A DNA stretch of 35,656 nucleotides from an uncultured Clostridia bacterium (GTDB lineage: Bacteria > Bacillota > Clostridia > Christensenellales > Aristaeellaceae). Both the position numbers and the translations under genes were made by a program. The notes under the pieces are model-generated. The model was not told the DNA's origin, searched no databases, and was given only the letters and a program-made list of their open reading frames with translations. This document shows positions 7,692 to 16,433 of the stretch, piece by piece. How positions within the stretch are numbered: the stretch's first letter is position 1; every line of letters begins with the position of its first letter. Location of the stretch: contig CAKUFA010000024.1 of the NCBI GenBank assembly GCA_934647165.1, positions 1-35,656 of the forward strand, in the 5' to 3' direction.

Positions 7692-10229
7692 ATGATTCAC
7701 ACGACGGGTGCAAACATAATTGTTTTTTATGGAGATGATGCTGTTCGGCATTTCGCGGAAATGATGAATCAGTGGAGCGGAATCCTGGATGCGCAGGAGT
7801 GGAAGTCCTTCTACTTTATCCTGGCGGCTGAGCATGCGCCGGTGCTGGAGGAATTATCAGAAGCCGCCTGCAGCTATGTGAACAATGAAAACGTGATTTT
7901 TTATGATCTGAAGAATCCCGCGCCATCACCCGAGGAATACGGCACGATCGTTTGGAAGGTGCTGACAGGCGGACAGCTGCGGCTGCATCTGATTTGTTCG
8001 GGCTGGAAGACGGAACTGGACTATCGCTGGATGCGGAAATTCTGCGCCAGCGTGTTGGAAGACGAGACCCATACGACGCTTTTCATCCTTTACCTGATGC
8101 TGAGCCGAAATGGCAAAGAGCAGGAAAAAGAGAGCATGCTGGAGTGGCTTGAAGAAATCAAAAACGTTGAGGCGCCCTGCTTTTTCATAAGCGACACGGA
8201 TTTGAACGGGAGCCGTGTGGACGAGAAAAACAGCTGGCACGCGACCTATCTGGCGGTGCTGCTGAACTGCACGGGACGTGTTCCGCTATCCAGGCAGCCT
8301 TATTCGCTTGGTTATTCGGCGCTCAATGCCGATGGATCAGAGCTGGCGAACCTTTGCAGAAGTAAAGCGTGCAGCATGATTTTGAACATGTTGCAGGCGG
8401 GCGCCATCAGCGGAACGGAAGCAAGGACGCTAGCTTTGCCGGAAGGCACGCAAACGGGGGAAAATTTGCAGGAATGGCTGGCGGAGCAAATGAAACAGAG
8501 CGTCCGCCACCCCAAAATATCGGAAATGAATAACGCCTGGGTTACCATTCGGATGAGCACGGAGATAGAAAGTGAAACAGCCTATCGCAGAATGGAGCGC
8601 TTTATTGACTTGAATTATGCTGGCAAGGACAGCGCGGTTGTGCAGGCGGAACAGCTTGCCCGGCAGGTAAAAGCAGAGGTCATTGACAGGCTGTGCAGGA
8701 GGGTGACAACAGCCAGCATACCAGTGCAGGAAATCAACAACATTGCGCAGCAATTAAAGCAAATAGCGCACAGCGAAGACATCGGCATCAGCTGCAAATT
8801 TCCGCAAAAGCCTTTTTTCAAGTTGAAAAAGAACATGGATAAGTACCTTGACGACTGCAAGGATGCAGTGAAAGAGGCGCTGAGAAAGCATGAAAAGCAG
8901 ACCAACCTGCAGATTTATGCGGAAATGATAGCTGCGACTTATATGGAAATTGCGCAGTGGCTGGAAAAGCTGCAAAAGGGCGCACAGGAGAGACGAACAA
9001 CGGCCATCCTTTATCTGGAGCAGAGGAAAAACTGGTTGGAGCGGGAGAACGGCGGCAATACCGTGGCGCTCAGGCACAAATATCCGAACTACACACAGGA
9101 GCTGGACAATCTCAACATTCCCCTGAGCGTACTGACAGAGGGACTGGATGGACGGGAAGCGTTTTTCACAGAAGATGGATCCATTGTGGAAAAAAGTTGG
9201 GATAAGCTGATACGGCAGGCTGGCGAAGTGCTGCATCACAGGATGCCGCAGGGATATAACGGACGCTTTTTTGATGCCTTGCGCCGGGAATTTGCCACGC
9301 AGGAGGAGCTCAACCGGTTTTTCAACAACTATCTGGCCAATGGCGCGAGGATGTACTATAACCCGGGGGCAATCGCAAACGGAAATCAGACCTACTACCT
9401 GGTGGACAGCCAGTGGTCGGGCAACTGGTTCCCGGAGAACACGCTTTATGCAGATACGGATAATGCCGAGAATTTGACGATGTATCCCATCGGCGGCGTG
9501 ACGGCAGCAGAATGCCTAAAACAACCGGGAACCTATTTCCAGAATGCTGACAATACAATTGGCGGCGTGCAGCTTTTCGGAAAGCGTGCAGAACCCCTGA
9601 CGGGCAACACGTTGTTCGGCGGCAGAAAACGGCAGCAGGAGGAAGAGACACCGCTGAAGATGCAAGGCGTGCAGCAAGCGGAAAAAAGCCCTGCACAAAT
9701 CCCTGATGCTGTGAAACTGCAACCCGTGGCAAACGGTCACTACATGTTGAAGTGGCCCTGGAACGGCAACGACAAAACAGCCATGGTGGAAGCAACGCAG
9801 TTTGGCAAACGCCTTGGAAGCATAAAAGTTATTTCTGTCAGCGAATATCAGCAAAACGGAAATGCCCTGGACTTTTCCGAGGACATCATGGAAGGGAAGG
9901 CTGTGCCAAACGGCTGGTTGACTGTGACAATTTATAACGAGGACTCACAGCCGCTCTTTCAGGAAGTATCCGTGCCCGGCAGGCAGGAAATTGTGAAATA
10001 CAAGATAAGCGGCGGAAGATTGAGCATCAACACGTCGTCCGGGAAGATCCTGGAAAGGCTTGTACTGAAGGCAACGGGCAGCGATGGGCAAATCACCTAC
10101 TACCCGCTGTACAGGGGCGAAGACGAAGGGACAACGTTGCATGAATACACGGGACTGAGCCTAAGCAACGCCATCCTGGTTGAAGATCCGACCATGGAAG
10201 CGGAAAACGTATGCTTTTTGCAGCAATAA
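7692..10229 (+). CDS. 845-residue cytosolic protein of unknown function
   Basis: I do not recognise a family. ATG 7692 is preceded by AGGAGG near 7680. There is no signal peptide or hydrophobic helix, so it is probably cytosolic. The N-terminal 240 residues alternate hydrophobic strands and helices (for example IIVFYGDDAV near residue 10), suggesting an alpha/beta Rossmann-like fold. Residues of roughly 280-460 are charged and helical with likely coiled coil. About 470-620 is a mixed region rich in W, Y and N. The last 170 residues look like beta sandwich. It lies between the tubulin-like gene and the zinc-ribbon GTPase and ends 22 bp before the latter's start, so co-translation is likely. 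A scaffold or effector role within the operon's machine is possible but rests on context alone. Confidence 0.75.
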   Translation: MIHTTGANIIVFYGDDAVRHFAEMMNQWSGILDAQEWKSFYFILAAEHAPVLEELSEAACSYVNNENVIFYDLKNPAPSPEEYGTIVWKVLTGGQLRLHLICSGWKTELDYRWMRKFCASVLEDETHTTLFILYLMLSRNGKEQEKESMLEWLEEIKNVEAPCFFISDTDLNGSRVDEKNSWHATYLAVLLNCTGRVPLSRQPYSLGYSALNADGSELANLCRSKACSMILNMLQAGAISGTEARTLALPEGTQTGENLQEWLAEQMKQSVRHPKISEMNNAWVTIRMSTEIESETAYRRMERFIDLNYAGKDSAVVQAEQLARQVKAEVIDRLCRRVTTASIPVQEINNIAQQLKQIAHSEDIGISCKFPQKPFFKLKKNMDKYLDDCKDAVKEALRKHEKQTNLQIYAEMIAATYMEIAQWLEKLQKGAQERRTTAILYLEQRKNWLERENGGNTVALRHKYPNYTQELDNLNIPLSVLTEGLDGREAFFTEDGSIVEKSWDKLIRQAGEVLHHRMPQGYNGRFFDALRREFATQEELNRFFNNYLANGARMYYNPGAIANGNQTYYLVDSQWSGNWFPENTLYADTDNAENLTMYPIGGVTAAECLKQPGTYFQNADNTIGGVQLFGKRAEPLTGNTLFGGRKRQQEEETPLKMQGVQQAEKSPAQIPDAVKLQPVANGHYMLKWPWNGNDKTAMVEATQFGKRLGSIKVISVSEYQQNGNALDFSEDIMEGKAVPNGWLTVTIYNEDSQPLFQEVSVPGRQEIVKYKISGGRLSINTSSGKILERLVLKATGSDGQITYYPLYRGEDEGTTLHEYTGLSLSNAILVEDPTMEAENVCFLQQ

Positions 10230-10251
10230 AAAGAAGCGGGGGAAATTGAAG

Positions 10252-11754
10252 GTGGCCATCAGTTATGCATGCCCTTATTGTGGGGAAGAAATCAAAAAAG
10301 ATGAAATCTTGTTTTGGGTTGAAACCAAGGAAAGCTACACCGATAACAGACGCGGCGATTTCCTGAGCCGCCATAACGTGCAGGTGCCGGCTGGCAACAA
10401 ATTCAATCGCAAGTATTTCCGGCCGCACAGCGATGAGGACTACAGCAATATTTCACGGGTGGACAGCCATGACTACCCGGTGGAAATCACGGATTCCATG
10501 GCAAACTCACTGACACCGGAGGAGCTGGAAAACAACGCCCGGCATGATACGGACTTTGGCAGCAACGATGATGAAGCTTTTGACAGCGATGGGCTGCCCA
10601 TGGAAAAAACCACGGAGGAAGAGGATGAGGCGGAACCGATCCCCGACCGGGCCTGCCCACACTGCCATTGCAGCCTGCATGCAGATTTCGGCATCCTCGA
10701 AACGCATCATGTTGCGATGTTTGGCGGCCGCGCAGCCGGTAAAACGTCGTATCTGGTCAATTTGTTCCAGCAGCTTCCGAGGCAGCTGAGCAACAACAAT
10801 CTGGGTTCTGTTGAGCTGATTGGCGAAAGCGGAGAGCTGATCCAGGGCATGATTACCGACTACGAAAATGAAGGAACGACAAAACCGACCCCGAAGGACA
10901 CCCGACTGCTGCCGATTCTTTGCCGGTACAACAACCAGGGCAAGCAAGCGTTCATTGTGTTTTATGATTTTGCAGGCGAGGGTGCTGAAAGCCTTGCTTA
11001 TGTGGCCAAGCATCCCGGCATCAAGCGCTGCGAAACCGTGATGCTGGTGATTGATCCCAACATGATTAACGGTGACGGCAGCTACTATCAACAATGGCAG
11101 GTGAATCAAACCAACCGCCTGATGCAAATGCCCGGCGGCAAAGCGCAGGATTATTGTGAAACGCCCCTGGATACCTTTTTTGGAAATGCGGGCACCAATT
11201 GCAGGCGTTATGCGGAAAACGCCAAGAACATTATTTGTGTGATAACCAAGCTGGATATGCTTCTTTCAGCGGAGGCAAAGAAATTCAACAGCAAACAGAT
11301 TGAACTGCTGTCCGATGTGGGAACCAAGCACATGAAATACATTGATCAAAAAGTGATTCAGCAGGAGCAAAGCGAGCTGTCTAACTTCCTGAAAACAAAG
11401 AACATCGACATCAAGGACAAAATCCATAACGCATTTGGTGAGGATAAGGCCGTGTATGTGCTGGGCGTTTCCACCTCAACGCTGACCTCACATCCGGAAA
11501 AAGGCGAACCCATCTGTTTTGAAGCCAAAAGCGAAAAAACGGCCAGCAAGCATCGGATCATTGAGCCTTTCCTTGTGACGGCTATGACACTGGGGCTGAT
11601 TGGCGTGAAAACGACGGATGGAACGATCAGGTGGAAGAAAAAGGAGAGCGCAGCACAGGCGCAGGAAAGTGAAACGGCAGGCGGACAACAAGCAGAAAAG
11701 AAGAAGGAAAAGAAGAAGGGCTTCTTTGCGCGACTGTTCGGAGGCGGAAAATGA
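10252..11754 (+). CDS. Zinc-ribbon P-loop GTPase with basic amphipathic tail
   Basis: The protein has 500 residues. GTG 10252 is chosen for the GGGGGA at 10238-10243 and because it starts just before the zinc-ribbon; an in-frame ATG at 10180 would overlap the previous gene by 50 bp. A split zinc ribbon is formed by C7/C10 (CPYCGE) and C135/C138 (CPHCHC), separated by an acidic linker. The GTPase domain follows: Walker A G158-GRAA-GKT (158-165), G3-like DFAGEG at 239-244, and G4 TKLD at 332-335, which indicates guanine specificity in the TRAFAC style. The C-terminus KKKEKKKGFFARLFGGGK is basic and amphipathic and looks suited to inner-leaflet membrane binding. It may act as the nucleotide switch of the operon. 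The stop overlaps the next gene's start by 4 bp, implying coupled translation. Its relation to bacterial double-GTPase or GTPase-associated systems is possible but unproven. Confidence 0.8.
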   Translation: MAISYACPYCGEEIKKDEILFWVETKESYTDNRRGDFLSRHNVQVPAGNKFNRKYFRPHSDEDYSNISRVDSHDYPVEITDSMANSLTPEELENNARHDTDFGSNDDEAFDSDGLPMEKTTEEEDEAEPIPDRACPHCHCSLHADFGILETHHVAMFGGRAAGKTSYLVNLFQQLPRQLSNNNLGSVELIGESGELIQGMITDYENEGTTKPTPKDTRLLPILCRYNNQGKQAFIVFYDFAGEGAESLAYVAKHPGIKRCETVMLVIDPNMINGDGSYYQQWQVNQTNRLMQMPGGKAQDYCETPLDTFFGNAGTNCRRYAENAKNIICVITKLDMLLSAEAKKFNSKQIELLSDVGTKHMKYIDQKVIQQEQSELSNFLKTKNIDIKDKIHNAFGEDKAVYVLGVSTSTLTSHPEKGEPICFEAKSEKTASKHRIIEPFLVTAMTLGLIGVKTTDGTIRWKKKESAAQAQESETAGGQQAEKKKEKKKGFFARLFGGGK

Positions 11755-14700
11755 AAATCAGCACGTTGCATTATATCGGCGGAGACACACAAAACGGTGG
11801 TTTCCACAAAATCAGCATGTCGCCGGAGTTTCGCTCCAAGGATATGCTATGGGTGAACAACGGAAAGCAGATTGTTGATAAGGCGCGGGTGGAGGCAAGA
11901 AACGCGCAGCGCAATTTTGCGGGCGGTTTCAGCCGGTTGTGCCACGTGTGGGAATATGAAACAGGCGGCTACGGCATCCCTGTGGTTGTAAACACGCTGG
12001 TGGGTATTGGCAGCGACCGTCAGCACGGGTTTTCAGAATATGTGGAGGCGAATACAGCAACGCCGGCCAGCGAACTTGGCACGCCGGGGCAAATCATTGC
12101 GGCGGCGGAACAGCTGCGGTTGCTGACGCTTGAAAAATTCTCCATGCTGGACAACCGGGAAATTGATGCCGAAGAGGATGAATGGCCTATAGGGGAAACG
12201 CCGGCACTGCCGCCCTATCCCGAAAAAGGCAGCTTGGATGAAGAGTGGAAACTGACGCTGCTCAGCCATTACTGGAAACAGGCGTCCATCCGCGCATTCT
12301 CAGAAGATACGCCGCAGGTGGTGCGCGTGTTTTTGGGAAGCTTTGCCCGGGACAAGCAGGAGGATATCGACGCGACCATCCAAATGGCGCAGCGCTTTTT
12401 TGCGGATGTGATTGCCAATGGCCTGCCCAGACAAGTGCAGAATATTGCGTCCATGGCTGCAGGTGTTGACTGTGGCGACAATGCAAGCCTGTACACGGCG
12501 CTTCAGTTCTGCATTGGCCAGAATCTGTATGCGGAAGAGACGCTGCAAGTGAAAAAGCCCAAGGAATTGCGGGCCTATCGCCTGAATGCAGCGGAGATGA
12601 ACTTCATCAGGCTGGCAAGCGATGGGAAAATGCCGGAAAGCCTGGCGACGTTTGCCGAACAGTATGCGCAGATGTCCGGCTGTGATGCGCAGAAGGTTGC
12701 TTTGACGCCTTTCATGGCGGATTACCGCATTTGGTACGCGCTCTATTGCATTGAACAGCTGAAAAAAGAGGGCATGGAATTCCTACACAGTGCGGGGATG
12801 GACATGGAACTGAATGCCAGTGGTACAAAGGTGCATGTGCGTTTGGCACGCGCGTGCTATTTGCTGCGCGTGCATCTCAGGCAGCTGGTGCGCGAGCATG
12901 AAGAGCTGCGCAAATATGCGGATGGATTGCTGCACGACCTGGAGGGCGACCTTTTTGCGCTGATGCTTGGCGATATGCAGGAGGCGGAAGCACAGCCGTT
13001 TTTGACAAAGCGTACGGAGCTGCTGGAGTTCCATCAGCGAATTGTGACAAGGGCGCCGGAGGATCAGCTGGACGCCATGATTCGGCTGGCGGTGCTGGAT
13101 CAGCAATGCGCGAAGAATCCCCAGTTTGTGCGCTGCTATCCGGATCTTCCGCTGAAGGGCGAGGAGGCGGATGCACGCAATGCCCGGGAGCTCAAGGCGC
13201 TGTTGGAACAGGTTGTGAAGCCGCTGATTGAGCGCGAACGGGGCAAGGAAAAACCCGAAAACAAATATCTCCTTTATTTGAAAGAGGAGGCATTTGCGAA
13301 CAACTGGTGCAAGCGCTATCCCGCAACCTGCCAGGTGATGCAGGAATTTTGGAGAGAAGAAATTCAGGATCCGGTGCTGCACATCCTGCTTTACGGCATC
13401 ACCACAGCGTATTTGCCGCGGAATGAACTGGGATGCGTTACGCTGCGCCTGTTTGCTGCGCAGTACAGCAAGCCGGGCACTTTGCCGGATGAGGGGAGCA
13501 GAACCTATCGCGTGCTGCTGGATAGCTGCAAGGAAGGCGCCGGGCAGCCGGACAGTGATGTCTGCGCCGCCATGAACGAATATTATGTGACATGCTTTGA
13601 ATATTTTAACACGGCGCTTCCGCAGATTAGGGAAAGCATTGTGGACAAGCTGGGCGGAAGCACTGTGCAAGCCATGGTGGAAATTTTCCGGCAGCAGGCG
13701 GCGGAGCACCGCAGGATGACCGCGGAAGAAGCAAAGGCTGTGTTTGGCACCCTGGCGGGCGACCATGCGCAGTATGCAAAGAACGATGCGGTCAAAGCGA
13801 CCTATGCGATGCTGCTGAAGGATCAGTGCACGGCGTTTTTGCAAAAGTGCGAGTCGCCGGTTGAATGGCTCAGGGCTATGCTGCAGGCTGCACCCTTTGC
13901 CCTGGATATGACGGACAGCATGGTGGGCATTTTTGATGCCTCTACAGCATCCGCAACGCAGGAAAATCCATGGCGGCTCAATGCGGCGGAAACGCAGGAG
14001 ATCTTTGCAACCCTGGGTGGCGAAACAAAGGGCAAAGCGCAGAATGAGCAGGTGTGCGCCGCCTATATCCGCATGCTGAAGGTCTACCGCGATGCGATGC
14101 TGAAGCATGGAGAGATCCCGGTCAGCTGGCTGGGGGACATGGTGAAGGTTGCCAAGAATGTTGGCATCCCGATGGATACGTCGGACGATCTTGTCGCAGT
14201 GTTTGAAGAAGCCACCAGTGGGCAGCGTATGGAGGCCACGGCGGTCGGTTCCGTTTTTGCGCAGCTTGGAAGCGATGCAAAAAGCCCGGAAGAAAAAGTG
14301 CGTCCGGTATTCGAAGGCATGATTACTGCGCAAACAAAGACGGCACTGGCAAACGAGAATGATTTTTCCATTGTGGAATGGCTGCGCAGCGTAGTGCACG
14401 ACAGCCACGACTACTTCTACACGGATACCTCCAATCTGCTCAACATGCTGTTTAGCGAATCCGGCGTGAAAGCGGAGAATGGGGCAGCCAGGAAAGCCTG
14501 GATTCGGCCGACGGAAGCGGCCGCTGCCTTTGAGGCGCTTGCAGAAAACGCATCCGAAATCCGCAACCAGGTGAAAAAGAACTATACGGCCATGCTGGAA
14601 AGACGCATGGAGGCCGCGCGGCAGGAGGATGACGACGGCGCTTTCACCTGGCTGACGGAGATGACGGATAACGTCTATGCCACGTATACACAGGATCGCG

Positions 14701-15935
14701 ACTGGCTTAGCGAGCGGCACACGGAAATGGTGATGATGCTGGCAGACACGAAAACCTTGCGCAGCGAGGATATGGCGCAGGTGGAAAAGTGGCTGAACGA
14801 GGAAAGCGTGACACGCGCGGGTATCGGCATTTTGCAGCGCTACTGCGATGCACAGCTGCAAGCAGGCAACGATGAGGCGGCAGAACGCTTTGAGAGATAT
14901 TTCCGCAGTGTGGACAACAACTGCTCCGCCCTGCAAAGCTACGGCCTGAAAAAAGAAACAGCCGTGTTTGTGTCGGAATTGGAAAACTGCACGGCCGGAA
15001 GCTTTGGCGCATTGGTCAAAAAGAGCAAGGGAGAACTTGCGCGCTTTAACGTGTCGCTGGATGAAATGTTCACCATGGTGCGCGAAGAGGTGGAGCGCTA
15101 TCTGAACGGCTGCTTTGAAAACACGCAGGATATCTATGCGTTGATCGAGGCGGAAAAGATGATCCCGGAATCCAGCTTTAAGGCGGCATGGAAGATGAAG
15201 CTGGATGAAAAGATCAAGCACCAGCAGGCAGCGCTGTTCAACAAACGACAGAGCGTGGAAAAGCTGCTGGAACTGCGCAAGGTGATTGTGTCGCAAAGCC
15301 AGATGGATGATAGCCTGACGGCGGCATACGAACTGATTGACCACTATGAGGAAATGCTGGCAGAGCTTGCAGGCGACAGCGAAGCGGAAGCAATGACAGA
15401 TACGGGCGAGATGCTGCTCAAGCAGGTTTATCCGCGGCTGAACCGTGCGGAAACGGTGCGCAAAACCCTGTGCGCCTGCCTGAGGGCACAGCCGAGTCCT
15501 GCGGTGGAGGCTATGAAGAAGAGGAGCTTCCGACATAAGGTGGCGGCTTTTGTGATGCAAGGCGCGCTGACAGCCGGCCAAAGCAAGCAGGGGAACCAAC
15601 CGGACTGGGGCTATGTGCTGGGCAAGATGTTCACCCCGGCGGAGCTGGAGCAGGCAACCAGGAAGCCCTATGCGGCGAAGAACTTGCCGGTTCTTCAACG
15701 CCTGCTGGCACTGATGGACACCGTGCAGCTAATGAATCGCTCCATGCCGGAGGGTGATTGGGAAGAAATGCTTGCCCGCAAGCTGCACAGCGAGCCAAGC
15801 TGGGTTGGATATCAGAATGCGCTGGCGCGCAATGTCAAGGCATCCATGCGCTATCAGCTGAGCTTTGACCATGGCAAGCTTGCCTTCAACGAAGGAGCGA
15901 ACAATAGCGCGGCTTCAAACGGACAGGAAGAATAA
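11751..15935 (+). CDS. 1394-residue helical protein, possibly GTPase-associated (GAP1-like)
   Basis: ATG 11751 overlaps the GTPase stop as ATGA and has GGAGG at 11740-11744. There is no signal peptide or membrane helix. The N-terminal 250 residues contain strands and a phrase near residues 225-245 (LPRQVQNIASMAAGV) that reminds me of the GTPase-associated protein 1 family that accompanies some bacterial double-GTPases. I hold this resemblance weakly. The remaining roughly 1100 residues are overwhelmingly helical, acidic and repeat-like, with recurring phrases such as AEEAKAVFGTLAGDHA (residue 660 region) and AAETQEIFATLGGETK (745 region), roughly 85 residues apart. This suggests an alpha-solenoid of divergent repeats. 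The translational coupling makes the zinc-ribbon GTPase its most likely partner. Function is not known. Confidence 0.75.
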   Translation: MKISTLHYIGGDTQNGGFHKISMSPEFRSKDMLWVNNGKQIVDKARVEARNAQRNFAGGFSRLCHVWEYETGGYGIPVVVNTLVGIGSDRQHGFSEYVEANTATPASELGTPGQIIAAAEQLRLLTLEKFSMLDNREIDAEEDEWPIGETPALPPYPEKGSLDEEWKLTLLSHYWKQASIRAFSEDTPQVVRVFLGSFARDKQEDIDATIQMAQRFFADVIANGLPRQVQNIASMAAGVDCGDNASLYTALQFCIGQNLYAEETLQVKKPKELRAYRLNAAEMNFIRLASDGKMPESLATFAEQYAQMSGCDAQKVALTPFMADYRIWYALYCIEQLKKEGMEFLHSAGMDMELNASGTKVHVRLARACYLLRVHLRQLVREHEELRKYADGLLHDLEGDLFALMLGDMQEAEAQPFLTKRTELLEFHQRIVTRAPEDQLDAMIRLAVLDQQCAKNPQFVRCYPDLPLKGEEADARNARELKALLEQVVKPLIERERGKEKPENKYLLYLKEEAFANNWCKRYPATCQVMQEFWREEIQDPVLHILLYGITTAYLPRNELGCVTLRLFAAQYSKPGTLPDEGSRTYRVLLDSCKEGAGQPDSDVCAAMNEYYVTCFEYFNTALPQIRESIVDKLGGSTVQAMVEIFRQQAAEHRRMTAEEAKAVFGTLAGDHAQYAKNDAVKATYAMLLKDQCTAFLQKCESPVEWLRAMLQAAPFALDMTDSMVGIFDASTASATQENPWRLNAAETQEIFATLGGETKGKAQNEQVCAAYIRMLKVYRDAMLKHGEIPVSWLGDMVKVAKNVGIPMDTSDDLVAVFEEATSGQRMEATAVGSVFAQLGSDAKSPEEKVRPVFEGMITAQTKTALANENDFSIVEWLRSVVHDSHDYFYTDTSNLLNMLFSESGVKAENGAARKAWIRPTEAAAAFEALAENASEIRNQVKKNYTAMLERRMEAARQEDDDGAFTWLTEMTDNVYATYTQDRDWLSERHTEMVMMLADTKTLRSEDMAQVEKWLNEESVTRAGIGILQRYCDAQLQAGNDEAAERFERYFRSVDNNCSALQSYGLKKETAVFVSELENCTAGSFGALVKKSKGELARFNVSLDEMFTMVREEVERYLNGCFENTQDIYALIEAEKMIPESSFKAAWKMKLDEKIKHQQAALFNKRQSVEKLLELRKVIVSQSQMDDSLTAAYELIDHYEEMLAELAGDSEAEAMTDTGEMLLKQVYPRLNRAETVRKTLCACLRAQPSPAVEAMKKRSFRHKVAAFVMQGALTAGQSKQGNQPDWGYVLGKMFTPAELEQATRKPYAAKNLPVLQRLLALMDTVQLMNRSMPEGDWEEMLARKLHSEPSWVGYQNALARNVKASMRYQLSFDHGKLAFNEGANNSAASNGQEE

Positions 15936-15951
15936 TAAGGAGGAAGAAACA

Positions 15952-16413
15952 ATGAAGACAGATACGTGGAGCTTGTTGGCAGTAGCCTGCGCGATAGTTT
16001 ATATGCTGGCCTATCTTTTCCTTCCGTTCATGGCGGTGCCGTTTGTGAATATTGGCGCGTCAGCCAAGGATCTGCTGCAATTTTCAGCATGGATGATTCT
16101 GCCGCTTATTGCCGGGGCCGCAATGGTGGCGTGCGCACTGCTGGCCCCCAAAGCAGCATCCGCGACAGTGTTTGGCGTCAGCGCCTTTCTTCCGCTGATG
16201 CTTTACTGGCTTTTGAATTCGCAGCTCATGGGCATCATCGGCGGCATCATCGGCATTTCCCTTGGGGGAATCAACGTGCTGACCGTTGGGCTTGGCATTG
16301 TTGCGGATATCCTGCTTGGTGTGGCCGGCGTGGTGTTCTGTCTGCTTTCAGGAACGGCGCCGAAGATAGAAAAGCATTCAGCAGGCTTGACGGCAGATGA
16401 AAACGACTGGTAA
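15952..16413 (+). CDS. Small four-helix membrane protein ending in ENDW
   Basis: The protein has 153 residues. ATG 15952 is chosen because AAGGAGG (15938-15944) precedes it; it begins 16 bp after the previous stop. Four hydrophobic helices are evident (about residues 8-33, 40-64, 68-90 and 94-130, the last glycine-rich). With the N-terminus inside, the C-terminus is cytoplasmic. That tail is short and ends DENDW. The vWA membrane protein at 19363 ends SENDDW, also predicted inside. No family is recognised. A membrane anchor or adaptor that docks a cytosolic component through this tail is a guess from position and the shared ending. Confidence 0.8.
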   Translation: MKTDTWSLLAVACAIVYMLAYLFLPFMAVPFVNIGASAKDLLQFSAWMILPLIAGAAMVACALLAPKAASATVFGVSAFLPLMLYWLLNSQLMGIIGGIIGISLGGINVLTVGLGIVADILLGVAGVVFCLLSGTAPKIEKHSAGLTADENDW

Positions 16414-16433
16414 ACAGCATGGAGGAAAAGCAA

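Noticed and set aside
12783..15698. Antisense open frame of 971 codons opposite the large helical protein
   Set aside because: It is rich in H, R, Q, C and F without domains, signal or ribosome binding site. The sense gene has overlapping translation signals with its neighbours. Long antisense frames occur opposite almost every gene here because of codon bias.
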